From assembly GCA_034665305.1 (NCBI GenBank), contig JAXDFZ010000004.1, forward strand, positions 19,471-83,470: a stretch of DNA of 64,000 nt, in the 5' to 3' direction. This stretch comes from DASXRU01 sp034665305. Lineage in GTDB: Bacteria; Acidobacteriota; Blastocatellia; Pyrinomonadales; Pyrinomonadaceae. Made by a program: the position numbers and the translations under genes. The notes below the pieces were generated by a model that was not told the origin of the DNA, did not search any database, and was given only the letters and a program-made list of their open reading frames with translations. Below are positions 29,314-37,058 of this stretch, piece by piece. Position 1 is the stretch's first letter, and every line of letters begins with the position of its first letter.

Positions 29314-29383
29314 GTAACGCAAGCTGTTAGCTTGCGCTGGCGAAGAATGCCAGTCACTATCGCAAACTAACAGTTTGCGTTAC
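29314..29383. repeat. Palindromic repeat, family B, copy 1 (diverged left arm)
   Basis: GTAACGCAAGCTGTTAGCTT pairs with the right arm CGCAAACTAACAGTTTGCGT across about 24 bases. Other copies: 32096-32164 and 62845-62914. Confidence 0.85.
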
Positions 29384-29443
29384 GAAGGGACGGTGCGAAC
29401 TAAACTTTGCAGTTTTCGTAAGTCATCAAGCAGGGCGAACCTA

Positions 29444-29719
29444 ATGGATGTACAGGAAAAAGCCTCACAGATTAAGACGACCGTCACGAAATTCATCCGG
29501 GTTGACGATATTCCCTGGTTGAGAAAAGCGATCGTCGGGGTGATTGGATTCACAGTCCTTTTAATTGGAGTGGCCATGACGGTGTTGCCCGGACCGGCCA
29601 TCGTAGTCATTCCCCTTGGCCTGGCAATACTCGCGACAGAATTCGTTTGGGCCCAGCGAATGTTGAAGCGGGCGCAGGAAATGGTGAAGCAAAAAACACT
29701 GAAGCCGAAGAAGAAGTGA
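29444..29719 (+). CDS. PGPGW-family small membrane protein
   Basis: A 91-residue protein with two close membrane spans (about 28-50 and 50-68). The family core VLPGPAIVVIPLGLAILATEF matches the PGPGW motif region (Pfam PF09656), although here it reads PGPA. The C-terminus is short and basic (LKPKKK). The function is unknown. ATG 29444 begins the conserved part; an in-frame start at 29375 lies in a stretch overlapping the palindrome. Confidence 0.75.
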   Translation: MDVQEKASQIKTTVTKFIRVDDIPWLRKAIVGVIGFTVLLIGVAMTVLPGPAIVVIPLGLAILATEFVWAQRMLKRAQEMVKQKTLKPKKK

Positions 29720-29738
29720 GGCGCGCTGTCGATGCCGG

Positions 29739-30131
29739 CTAATCCGCCAACTGCACCACCGCTGCCAGGGACTCGGTGGCACTGATCACGCGCGAGGCGT
29801 GTCCGCGCCCTGAAGTATCTTCAACCTGCAAGACATCGCCGGCCGCAAACCGCCGCACTTCGCCGTGGCTGGCTTCGATCTCCCATTCGCCCGTAAGCAC
29901 GAAGAAAATGTTTCGTCCCGAGGAGGGATGCCAATCGCCGATCCATCCTGCCGGCGCGCCCAAAAATGCGAAGTGTGAGGCTGCCCGGTAAACCGAAAGA
30001 TCCAGCAAAGGCGCGGGAGCGGCGAAATCGGTGGGAAGCAATTCGACCTCGATGTCCTCGAAGTGCGACTCGCCAATGGCGTGGGCATAAAGACGTGTGT
30101 AGATCATGTTGGCTAAGGAGATATTGAGCAC
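29739..30131 (-). CDS. Cupin-fold protein
   Basis: A 130-residue single-domain cupin. The strand pattern and turns RNIFFVLTGEWEIEASHGEVRRFAAGDVLQVEDTSGRGHASRV match the second cupin motif (G-x-PG-like turns with a His). The first motif is degenerate (GDWHPSSGRNIFFVL): a single His is present where metal-binding cupins have two. It may therefore bind a small molecule without a metal. No operon partner is visible, and it is convergent with the PGPGW gene. Confidence 0.7.
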   Translation of the reverse strand: MLNISLANMIYTRLYAHAIGESHFEDIEVELLPTDFAAPAPLLDLSVYRAASHFAFLGAPAGWIGDWHPSSGRNIFFVLTGEWEIEASHGEVRRFAAGDVLQVEDTSGRGHASRVISATESLAAVVQLAD

Positions 30132-30177
30132 GTCTATTTCACCTCAACTGAACGCGTGGGTATTTGGCAAATTTTCG

Positions 30178-30316
30178 TATTCTCATTAGCACCTGACTGC
30201 AGTCAGTGGTACGGGCTTCTAACCGTTTCCACGGTTTATTGAGGAAACCGTTAAAACGGTTACTAAGTTATGGCGCGATCTAGATCACCGCACTGAAGCG
30301 CGGTGCTAATGAGATT
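30178..30316. repeat. Nested palindromes in the gap 30132-30442
   Basis: The outer arms read ATTCTCATTAGCACC at the left and GGTGCTAATGAGA at the right. An inner pair, TAACCGTTTCCACGGTT against AACCGTTAAAACGGTTA, lies at about 30219-30266. No gene is visible in this 311-base gap. Confidence 0.6.
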
Positions 30317-30442
30317 TTGAAACTGACGAGTGCTTTACCGTGAATGCTTTGTCCGCGACGGGAAACCACCACTTGCCGTATCGCAATCTAACTCGTAACA
30401 TTTCACTGCAGAGAAGGTGAAAACAATTTGGGGGGCGAAGTT

Positions 30443-31192
30443 ATGAAGAGTTTAACCATGATGGGGCGAGTACTGTTAACACGATTTATCTCAGTGAGCA
30501 TCGTGTTTGTGCTAACGCTGATGGTCTGCGCGGCGACCAACACAGCGGGACAGAGTAAAGCTGCGAAAGAGACGGCCGAGGCCACGCGCCACGCGCAGAA
30601 AGCCGCAGAGGTCTTTACGAAGATTATGAATATACCCGATCAGGCGATCCCCCAATCGTTGCTCGATAAGGCCGAAGCCATTGCCGTTTTCCCCGGAGTC
30701 ATCAAGGCCGGGTTCATCATCGGCGGCCGCGGTGGCGACGGTGTGATCAGCCGGCGCGTGCCTGGCGGTTGGAGCGCGCCCGCGTTTTTTAAACTCGGAG
30801 GCGGCAGCGTGGGTTTGCAGATCGGCGCGTCGAGCACGGACTTTGTGATGCTGTTCATGAACACTGAGGCATTGCAGGGGTTGCTAGAGGATAAAGTTGA
30901 GATTGGCGGCGAAGGCAGTGTGGCTGCAGGACCGGTGGGTCGTTCGGCAAGTGCTTCCACCGACGCGCAACTGAAAGCGCAGATTCTGTCATATTCGCGC
31001 AGCAAAGGGTTGTTCGCCGGTCTGGAACTTAAGGGCGTCGTCATTAATCCTGATAACGACGACAACCTGGCAATCTATAAAATGAAAGCCAACGAAATTC
31101 TGATCGGCAAGCGAAGGATGACGATTAATCAAATGCCTGCAGGCGTGCGGATCTTTCCGCGAACCTTGGCGCGCTATTCGACCCGGAAATAA
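30443..31192 (+). CDS. Exported SYLF/Ysc84-domain protein (first of tandem pair)
   Basis: A 249-residue protein. The signal peptide (about 1-36) is followed by an Ala/Lys/Glu helical stretch and a SYLF domain (Pfam PF04366), with clear signature segments: PQSLLDKAEAIAVFPGVIKAG, GGRGGDGVISRR, GWSAPAFFKLGGGSVGLQIG, and ILSYSRSKGLFAGLELKG. SYLF domains bind lipid, mainly phosphoinositide-like membranes in eukaryotes; the bacterial role is unclear. Its neighbour at 31343 is a close paralogue. Confidence 0.88.
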   Translation: MKSLTMMGRVLLTRFISVSIVFVLTLMVCAATNTAGQSKAAKETAEATRHAQKAAEVFTKIMNIPDQAIPQSLLDKAEAIAVFPGVIKAGFIIGGRGGDGVISRRVPGGWSAPAFFKLGGGSVGLQIGASSTDFVMLFMNTEALQGLLEDKVEIGGEGSVAAGPVGRSASASTDAQLKAQILSYSRSKGLFAGLELKGVVINPDNDDNLAIYKMKANEILIGKRRMTINQMPAGVRIFPRTLARYSTRK

Positions 31193-31202
31193 TGGTCGCG
31201 GA

Positions 31203-31289
31203 GCGGGGGCAGTAGCCCGACCGTAAGGGAGGGCTCCGGTTGAGTGAATGCGGGCTGGAGCCCTCCTCACGGTCGGGCTACTGCCCCGC
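31203..31289. repeat. Palindromic repeat, family A, copy 2, between tandem SYLF genes
   Basis: GCGGGGGCAGTAGCCCGACC starts the left arm (31203-31237); the right arm (31257-31289) ends GGGCTACTGCCCCGC. It is almost identical to the copy at 414-495. Confidence 0.85.
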
Positions 31290-31342
31290 TGTTGGAAGAA
31301 AAAGAATCACAGTCGAACACCTTGCCACTTAGGAGAAACCAA

Positions 31343-32071
31343 ATGAATCGTGCCCGGAAAATCGGCGAAAGGTTAGCCTTTGCCATTGTCTTGATCGCTT
31401 CTTTCAGTCTGCCGCTGGCTGCCCAGCAAGAGCGGCCCCGAACCGCGAAAAAGTCTTCTGAAGCTGCAAAACAGGCCGCCAAAGCCGCGCGGGTTTTTGA
31501 AGAGATCATGGCTACCCGGGAGCGAAATATTCCGCGTTCAGTGCTTAACCGGGCGGAAGCCGTGGCGGTGTTTCCCGGAGTCCTGAAGGCCGGTTTCATC
31601 GTAGGTGGTCGCGGTGGCCGCGGAGTGATCAGCCGCCGCGTTCCCGATGGTTGGAGTGCGCCGGCATTTTTTAACCTGGCGGGCGGCAGCATCGGATTGC
31701 AGATCGGCGCATCGTCAACAGACTACATACTGCTCTTCATGAATGAACGCGCAGTGGAAAGTTTGCTCGGTGATAAATTCGAAATCGGCGCCGAAGGCGG
31801 AGCTGCTGCTGGTCCAATAGGCAGATCTGCCAGCGCCTCAACCGACGCGAGGTTGAACGCGCAGATACTTTCCTATTCACGCAGCAAGGGTGCCTTCGCA
31901 GGTTTGGAGTTGAAAGGCGTCGTCATCAATCCGGACAACGAAGACAATGTTCAAATCTACGGCATGAAGGCGCGCGACATCCTAACCGGCAGCGACAAGA
32001 TTGAAATGAGCAAGATGCCGGCCGGCGTGCGCATTTTTCCGCAAACGCTTTCACACTACTCGAATCGCTGA
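31343..32071 (+). CDS. Exported SYLF/Ysc84-domain protein (second of tandem pair)
   Basis: A 242-residue protein. Signal peptide about 1-27 (cut after LAA). The SYLF core is nearly identical in order to the first copy: RSVLNRAEAVAVFPGVLKAG, GGRGGRGVISRR, GWSAPAFFNLAGGSIGLQIG, SYSRSKGAFAGLELKG. The mature N-terminus and the segment after DNEDNVQ differ most. The pair arose by tandem duplication, with a family A palindrome now between them. A strong ribosome site (TAGGAG) precedes the ATG at 31343. Confidence 0.88.
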   Translation: MNRARKIGERLAFAIVLIASFSLPLAAQQERPRTAKKSSEAAKQAAKAARVFEEIMATRERNIPRSVLNRAEAVAVFPGVLKAGFIVGGRGGRGVISRRVPDGWSAPAFFNLAGGSIGLQIGASSTDYILLFMNERAVESLLGDKFEIGAEGGAAAGPIGRSASASTDARLNAQILSYSRSKGAFAGLELKGVVINPDNEDNVQIYGMKARDILTGSDKIEMSKMPAGVRIFPQTLSHYSNR

Positions 32072-32095
32072 TCGAGTTTTGATGCCAGAGATTTT

Positions 32096-32164
32096 GTAAC
32101 GCAAACTGTTAGTTTGCGATATAAGTAGCATTCAGCGCGTCCGCAAACTAACAGTTTGCGTTAC
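32096..32164. repeat. Palindromic repeat, family B, copy 2
   Basis: The arms GTAACGCAAACTGTTAGTTT and CGCAAACTAACAGTTTGCGT are perfect complements around about 23 bases. The repeat ends 11 bases before the -35 box of lexA. Confidence 0.9.
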
Positions 32165-32174
32165 AGAGAATCGC

Positions 32175-32222
32175 TTGACGATTGAAACGCGCGCGATTAG
32201 AATTCAGAGCGTTAACCGGTTA
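32175..32222 (+). promoter_or_regulatory. lexA promoter with operator-like palindrome
   Basis: TTGACG (32175-32180) and TAGAAT (32198-32203) are spaced by exactly 17 bases. About ten bases downstream, where transcription should begin, lies the perfect palindrome TAACCGGTTA (32213-32222). A LexA autoregulatory operator is expected at this position. The sequence differs from the E. coli and Bacillus SOS boxes, so it may be the lineage's own LexA site. Confidence 0.55.
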
Positions 32223-32272
32223 CTAACTAAGAACCTTCCTCGCGTTTTTTGAAAGAGAGATCACAACCGCTG

Positions 32273-32896
32273 ATGCTGCCGCGCACGCAACGTCAAAAAG
32301 AAGTACTCGATTACATCACTCGCTTTATGGCGGGGCATGGTCATGGACCGTCCTACGCGCAGATCGCCCGGCACTTTGGCGTCTCTTCCAAAGCGACTAT
32401 TGCCAAGCACATCACGGCGCTGGAAAAACGTGAACTGGTCGAACGCGTTCATAAGAACGGATCGTTCGAGTTGATCCTAACGCGTGAAGAAGTCTCGTCA
32501 GACAATATGTGCGAAGTCACGGTGCTGGGTCGCATAGCGGCCGGTGCACCAATTGATGCCGTCGAAGATGTCGAGACGATCAGTGTGCCGCGTTTTATCC
32601 TCGGGCGAGTCAGACCGGAGCGGGTTTATGCGTTGCGAGTCAAAGGTGACTCAATGATCGACGAGCACATCTGTGATGGCGACATCGCGATCATCGAGAA
32701 TTGTAACGAGGCCCGCGATGGTGAGATCGTCGTGGCGCTGATTGATGGCGCGCGCGCGACCTTGAAGCGCTTGCGCAAGTTCGGTTCTGAGATTGAACTG
32801 CGCGCCGCTAACCCGCAACACGAAACGCTCCGTTATCACGCTTCGCAGGTCAGGATTCAGGGCGTCTTTCGCGCGCTGCTTCGTTCCAGCGTTTAA
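32273..32896 (+). CDS. lexA: SOS repressor LexA
   Basis: A 207-residue repressor-protease (family S24). The N-terminal winged helix runs about 1-70: RQKEVLDYITRFM, then GPSYAQIARHFGVSSKATI. The self-cleavage site is Ala90-Gly91 in GRIAAGAPI. The catalytic Ser127 (KGDSMID) and Lys165 (RATLKRL) are both present, so RecA-stimulated self-cleavage should work. ATG 32273 gives the family's usual start; a TTG at 32249 is possible. A sharp promoter with a palindrome overlapping the expected start of transcription lies upstream. A ligase-only LigD gene is convergent, so two DNA-repair genes are adjacent. Confidence 0.93.
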   Translation: MLPRTQRQKEVLDYITRFMAGHGHGPSYAQIARHFGVSSKATIAKHITALEKRELVERVHKNGSFELILTREEVSSDNMCEVTVLGRIAAGAPIDAVEDVETISVPRFILGRVRPERVYALRVKGDSMIDEHICDGDIAIIENCNEARDGEIVVALIDGARATLKRLRKFGSEIELRAANPQHETLRYHASQVRIQGVFRALLRSSV

Positions 32897-32921
32897 TCCC
32901 GCCGCACCCAAAAATCAACAA

Positions 32922-34007
32922 CTAACGCCGTTTGGCTGGGGATTTGGGCCTTTTCCTGCTCGCCTGCTGCACCACCTTTTCGGTATCCTGCTCAACTTCG
33001 AACCTGCACTGTTCCGGGGATTTGTCTTCCCGCAGTCCGACAAAGATAGGATGCCGCAAACGGTTGTCGTTGGTCATCTCGGTGAATTTCACTTCCGCAA
33101 CCAGCTTCGGTTTCACCCACTGCACCGGTTCATTGGTGGGCGGCTTGACCACGAAGGGGCAGGCGTCGGTCTTCGACGGCTGCAACAAGTCGTAAACCTG
33201 CTTCAAACTTTTGCGATTGAAGCCACCGCCGGTGTGCCCGACATAATGCAGGTTGCCATCGCGATATAAACCGACCACCAGCGCGCCAAAGTATTCACGT
33301 GAATTGCGCGGTCGGGTGTAACCGCCAACTACAACTTCCGATCGTTGGATCGTTTTTACCTTCAGCCAGTCGCTACTGCGTTTCTGCACATAAGTACTGG
33401 CCGCCCTTTTGGCCATCATTCCTTCGAGACGAAACCTTTCAATTTCCTTGAAAAACTCTTTGCCCTCGCCCTTGATATGAAAAGAGTAGTTAACGATCTT
33501 AGAAGGCTTAATTATTTTTTCCAGCAACGCCTTGCGGTCGACTACAGTGCAGCCGGTAAGATCGTAACCGTCGTAATAGAGCAGATCAAAAACGTAGTAG
33601 ACAATCCGCGAATTTGCTGCAAGCCGGGCAATGTCGCCTACGTGCTTGCGGCCATGGCGCGGTTGCAGCAGTTGAAACTTAGGCATGCCGTGTTCGTCGA
33701 GCGCTACAATTTCGCCGTCGAGGATTGCCTGTTTCGCTTTGATGTCCGCTCCGACCTTTGCCAGCTCCGGATACTGCGGCGTCATGTCCAGTTGATTGCG
33801 AGACACGAACTGCGCCTTTCCATTTTTCAAATAACACACTGAGCGAAACCCGTCCCACTTGGTTTCAAAGATCCACTCGGAATCGGAAAAAGGATCGTCC
33901 ACGAGAGTTGCCAGCATCGGCTTGATGGCGATCGGCATTGAGGCGCGGCGCGCGCCAGGGCAGGGAAGTTGGCTAGTGCGTTGTTTCGGGGTTGTCTTCT
34001 TTATCAA
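32922..34007 (-). CDS. ATP-dependent DNA ligase, LigD ligase domain only
   Basis: A 361-residue protein starting at TTG 34007 behind a CGAGG ribosome site. The nucleotidyltransferase domain has the adenylated Lys motif ETKWDGFRSV, ILDGEIVALD (motif III), VFDLLYYDGYDLT, EGMMAKR (motif IV) and DWLKVKT (motif V). The OB-fold domain follows, with VGGYTRPRNSREYFGALVVGLY and GHTGGGF. The primase and phosphoesterase domains of full-length LigD are absent. In bacterial end joining such ligases work with Ku, but no ku gene lies in this window. The C-terminal tail is basic (RKRPKSPAKRR). Confidence 0.92.
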   Translation of the reverse strand: MIKKTTPKQRTSQLPCPGARRASMPIAIKPMLATLVDDPFSDSEWIFETKWDGFRSVCYLKNGKAQFVSRNQLDMTPQYPELAKVGADIKAKQAILDGEIVALDEHGMPKFQLLQPRHGRKHVGDIARLAANSRIVYYVFDLLYYDGYDLTGCTVVDRKALLEKIIKPSKIVNYSFHIKGEGKEFFKEIERFRLEGMMAKRAASTYVQKRSSDWLKVKTIQRSEVVVGGYTRPRNSREYFGALVVGLYRDGNLHYVGHTGGGFNRKSLKQVYDLLQPSKTDACPFVVKPPTNEPVQWVKPKLVAEVKFTEMTNDNRLRHPIFVGLREDKSPEQCRFEVEQDTEKVVQQASRKRPKSPAKRR

Positions 34008-34038
34008 CTGAAATCCTCGCGAAGCAAAGCGCTGAATA

Positions 34039-34146
34039 CTTGCAAGTAAGGAGGGTGGCTTGCCCCCGCTCTTGGCCTTCTTAGCTTTTAGATGAACTTA
34101 GATTTCGCGCTAAGAGCGGGGGCAAGCCGCCCTTCTTTACTGCAAG
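34039..34146. repeat. Palindromic repeat, GGCTTGCCCCCGCTC type
   Basis: The left arm 34039-34074 contains GGCTTGCCCCCGCTCTT; the right arm 34112-34146 contains AAGAGCGGGGGCAAGCC. It lies between two minus-strand genes. Confidence 0.8.
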
Positions 34147-34194
34147 TGTTCCACGATGCTAAATTCTCTCCGCATTCCTTTAATTGAGAAGATG

Positions 34195-35040
34195 TTAGTC
34201 ATCAAATCCTCGCAGCGGCAGCTCGGCGCGGCGTTGCAGCCAATTGTCGGCGGGATAATTTGAATTACCGTCCAGCACATGGAGTGTGTACGCGTGCCGC
34301 GATCGGGGGGATCGGTTTGCATAACTCATGTGAGGCAAGAGCCCATGCAGCACTATTAAACTGCCGCGCCGCACTTCCAGCGGCATGAGCTGATCCAATT
34401 GCCAGGGAGTGCTGTCCATCGTCTCAAATTTCGTGCCCCGTTCGCTCGCGCGGGCGAAGCGAGATTTCAAACCAAGCTTGTGCCCGCCCGGAATGGCCCA
34501 TAAACAGCCATTCTCTTGATTGGCATCTTCCAGCGCGAACCAGAGACCAATAATTCCGGTCGGCTCGGTGTAAAGAAACGTCGCATCCTGGTGACAGGTA
34601 ACCTCGCCGCCAATGTTTGGTTGTTTGAAGATGTACATCGACTGCAGCAGCAAAGGTTTTGCCAGCCCTAAGTCCGTTACTAACTCAGCAATGGCCGGGG
34701 TTCGCGAGAACGAGTCGAACACCGGATCAAGATCATGAAGCGCATGGCCGATTTTATTAATCGAGCGTTCCTTGCTTTGCTTCAAGCTGCCGTCTGAATG
34801 AAACGCATTCTCTTCGAAGAAGAAGCTGATCTTGTTCCCTGACTCCAAAAAATAATCGTCGCTGGTACGGGTCTGTTCGTGAGTGGAAAAGATAGAAACG
34901 TTTTCGCTGGGGTCGAAGTGTGCTACCAGTTCTTCCGCGCGGGACTGTAACGCGGCGCACGAATCGGCGGTGACGAAGTCGGGCAGTACAAGAAACCCGT
35001 CGGATGCAAACCGGTCGCGTTGTTCCGGACTAAGTGCCAC
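34195..35040 (-). CDS. Phytanoyl-CoA dioxygenase (PhyH) family protein
   Basis: A 281-residue Fe(II)/2-oxoglutarate-dependent oxygenase-like protein. The facial triad is visible as HQDATF and LLPHMS. The 2-oxoglutarate-binding Arg is probably in the NRSPRSRHAYTLHV segment. Other family segments include FASDGFLVLPDFV near the start, GIIGLWFALEDANQENGCLWAIPGGH, and RRGSLIVLHGLLPH. The substrate is unknown; relatives act on lipid or natural-product carbons. The upstream ATG at 35127 would begin three bases after a tRNA gene, so I prefer GTG 35040, which gives the usual N-terminus ALSPEQRDRF. Confidence 0.85.
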   Translation of the reverse strand: MALSPEQRDRFASDGFLVLPDFVTADSCAALQSRAEELVAHFDPSENVSIFSTHEQTRTSDDYFLESGNKISFFFEENAFHSDGSLKQSKERSINKIGHALHDLDPVFDSFSRTPAIAELVTDLGLAKPLLLQSMYIFKQPNIGGEVTCHQDATFLYTEPTGIIGLWFALEDANQENGCLWAIPGGHKLGLKSRFARASERGTKFETMDSTPWQLDQLMPLEVRRGSLIVLHGLLPHMSYANRSPRSRHAYTLHVLDGNSNYPADNWLQRRAELPLRGFDD

Positions 35041-35129
35041 GTAAATAAATGCACTCCCGAGGTTTGCTGCGCTTAGACGCGAACAGGCAACCTTACGGTC
35101 GCCTGTGCTAGACTTCGCGGAAATCATGG

Positions 35130-35202
35130 AGCCGGCTGCCGGAGTTGAACCGGCGACCTTCTAATTACGAATCAGACGCTCTACCAACTGAGCTAAGCCG
35201 GC
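35130..35202 (-). tRNA. tRNA-Thr, anticodon CGU
   Basis: The 73-base cloverleaf folds fully. Acceptor GCCGGCT pairs with AGCCGGC. The D arm is GCTC/GAGC. The anticodon stem TCTGA/TTAGA encloses loop TTCGTAA with anticodon CGT. The T arm GCCGG/CCGGC has loop TTCAACT. The CCA end is not encoded (the 3' flank reads TCC then AT). It reads ACG codons. Confidence 0.95.
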
Positions 35203-35216
35203 CGCTACGGAATTGA

Positions 35217-35245
35217 ACTATACGGATGAGCTTTTTCCAGGTCAA
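35217..35245 (-). promoter_or_regulatory. tRNA-Thr promoter
   Basis: On the minus strand, TTGACC (35245-35240) and TATAGT (35222-35217) are spaced by 17 bases. This is close to consensus and 15 bases ahead of the tRNA 5' end. It overlaps the first codons of the divergent gene at 35226. Confidence 0.75.
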
Positions 35246-36875
35246 GCAGCGGCACTTTTCGCCCCGCCAGATTGCCGCCGTCAAAAATGCGAGCCGGCGT
35301 AGCGCTCGGTTGGCGTTAGCGCTGGCTTTTTCCTGCACGGTCTTCCTTTCCCAGACAAATGCCCAGACAAAAAAGGTCGCCGCGCCGCGCAAGCTGCCGG
35401 CGGCTGATCGCATTGTTAGTGACTACGTAAAAGCTGTGGGAGGCAAGAAGCGGCTTGCGGCAGTGTCCGATGCAACCTATGAGTGGACCGTCAAACTGCA
35501 GGACCAGCCGATGGGTGTCGCCAAAGAGCAAGTCAAAGCGCCCGTCTCCGTTCGCACGACCCTGACATTTGGGAACGGCATCATCGACAGCGCTGCAAAT
35601 CCCAGCTCCACCTGGGAGCGCGGCCTGGATGGGGCGGGGCGCACTTTGACTGATGCCGAAGCCGGCGCGGCCAAACTACAGGCGATGCTTCAAGCCAGCC
35701 GCTTGGTTGATTACAAGCGCCTGAGCATCCTGGCGCGTACGATTGCCTATGATGACTCAGGATCTGAGCCGGTCTACGTTGTCGAATTTTCAATGCGCAG
35801 CCGATCGAGTTTGCGCTATTCATTCAGCGTCGCGCGCAAGGTCCTTTTGCAGATTAATGACGACGCGCGCAAAACGACCACGATCTTTAGTGACTATCGC
35901 CCGGAGAACGAAATCCTGGAGGCCCACCGGAAGGAGATCAACAGCGGTGGAGGAAATCTCACTTTCCTGCTGCAGCGTGTGACCTACAACACGGGCCTCA
36001 CGAATGCGACGTTCGACCCACCGACAGCGTCTGAAACTTTCGACATCGCGGCATTGATGCGCGACGTTTCGCGCAATCAGGACATCCTGGAAGAGCGCAC
36101 GGCGGAATACTCCTTCCTCCAAAAAGAGACCACGCGCGAAATCAATGAGCGCGGCGAACTCAAGAAGAAAAGCGTAAAAGTGTATGAAGTGTTTCCAATT
36201 GCGAATCATGAACCGGTGACCAAACTGATTAGCGAAGACGGCGCGGTGTTGTCGGGCGAGCGGGCCGTGAAGGAAGAGAAGCGCGTGGCGGAGGAAATGG
36301 AAAAGGCGGAAAAGGAAAGCGTGCAGAACAAAGAGAAACAACAGCGACGCGAAGCCGAGCGCGCGAAGAAACGCGGCAGCGGCAAGGCCGAAGACGAGGA
36401 TCCGGACATCTCGCAGTTTCTACGCGCCTGCGAATTTGTATCGCCGCGCCGCGAACGCTTTCGCGATCGGGACACTATTGTTTTTGACTTTCGCCCGCGG
36501 CCAAACTTTCGCCCAGCTAACCGCTCAGAAGCGTTAGTTTCCAAACTTGTGGGTGTCGTATGGATCGATCCGGTGGATAAACAAGTGATTCGAATGGAAG
36601 CGCGCTTGGCGGAGGGTTTCAAGATGGGTGGCGGCTTGCTGGTCTCGCTAAAGCCGGGCGCGGCGATGGTGATGGAACAGAAGCGTATGGACGACGGCGT
36701 CTGGCTGCCGCGGCTCGCTCATTTCAACCTTTCAATTCGCGTTTTGCTCTTTGGCGGCGGCGACATCAACAAAACCTTTGAGTGGAGCGACTACAAACAT
36801 TTCAAAGGCGCGGTTGATACTTACAAACTGGAGAGCCCACCGGTTGCGCCGCCGGTCAAACCGAATGCGCGATGA
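35226..36875 (+). CDS. Large exported protein with LolA-like N-terminal region
   Basis: A 549-residue protein. A long basic N-terminus is followed by the hydrophobic segment LALALAFSCTVFLSQTNAQ, a signal peptide. The next part, beginning RIVSDYVKAVGGKKRLAAVSDATYEW, resembles periplasmic lipoprotein-binding (LolA-like) folds. The middle contains a very charged helical stretch (EEKRVAEEMEKAEKESVQNK). The C-terminal third (VSKLVGVVWIDPVDKQVIRME) repeats a beta-rich fold like the N-terminal part. The start at ATG 35226 lies only 23 bases from the divergent tRNA gene, whose promoter overlaps its first codons; no later start preserves the signal peptide. The function is unknown. Confidence 0.7.
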   Translation: MSFFQVKQRHFSPRQIAAVKNASRRSARLALALAFSCTVFLSQTNAQTKKVAAPRKLPAADRIVSDYVKAVGGKKRLAAVSDATYEWTVKLQDQPMGVAKEQVKAPVSVRTTLTFGNGIIDSAANPSSTWERGLDGAGRTLTDAEAGAAKLQAMLQASRLVDYKRLSILARTIAYDDSGSEPVYVVEFSMRSRSSLRYSFSVARKVLLQINDDARKTTTIFSDYRPENEILEAHRKEINSGGGNLTFLLQRVTYNTGLTNATFDPPTASETFDIAALMRDVSRNQDILEERTAEYSFLQKETTREINERGELKKKSVKVYEVFPIANHEPVTKLISEDGAVLSGERAVKEEKRVAEEMEKAEKESVQNKEKQQRREAERAKKRGSGKAEDEDPDISQFLRACEFVSPRRERFRDRDTIVFDFRPRPNFRPANRSEALVSKLVGVVWIDPVDKQVIRMEARLAEGFKMGGGLLVSLKPGAAMVMEQKRMDDGVWLPRLAHFNLSIRVLLFGGGDINKTFEWSDYKHFKGAVDTYKLESPPVAPPVKPNAR

Positions 36876-36910
36876 TGGTTCAATATGTCACTCAGCGTCC
36901 GGTTTCACCG

Positions 36911-37030
36911 ACTCCTTGGAGTGCGGCGGCCTGACGCCGCTTTGGCCGTACGAATTTGACTCTTATGCTTTAGCGAGAATGCTCGCTGAGCACGGCCAAA
37001 GCGCCGTCAGGCCCGCGCACTCCAAGGAGT
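36911..37030. repeat. Palindromic repeat, ACTCCTTGGAGTGCGG type
   Basis: The left arm ACTCCTTGGAGTGCGGCGGC (from 36911) and the right arm ending CGCACTCCAAGGAGT (37030) are complements. An inner hairpin carries TTTAGCGAGAATGCTCGCTG. It lies in the gap before trmFO. Confidence 0.8.
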
Positions 37031-37058
37031 TGAAAGCTTAACTGCCAGTTTTTCAGTC

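Noticed and set aside
35130..35202. tRNA-Thr as an integration site of a genomic island
   Set aside because: No integrase or direct repeat of the tRNA end is seen nearby; the only tyrosine recombinase is a housekeeping XerC.
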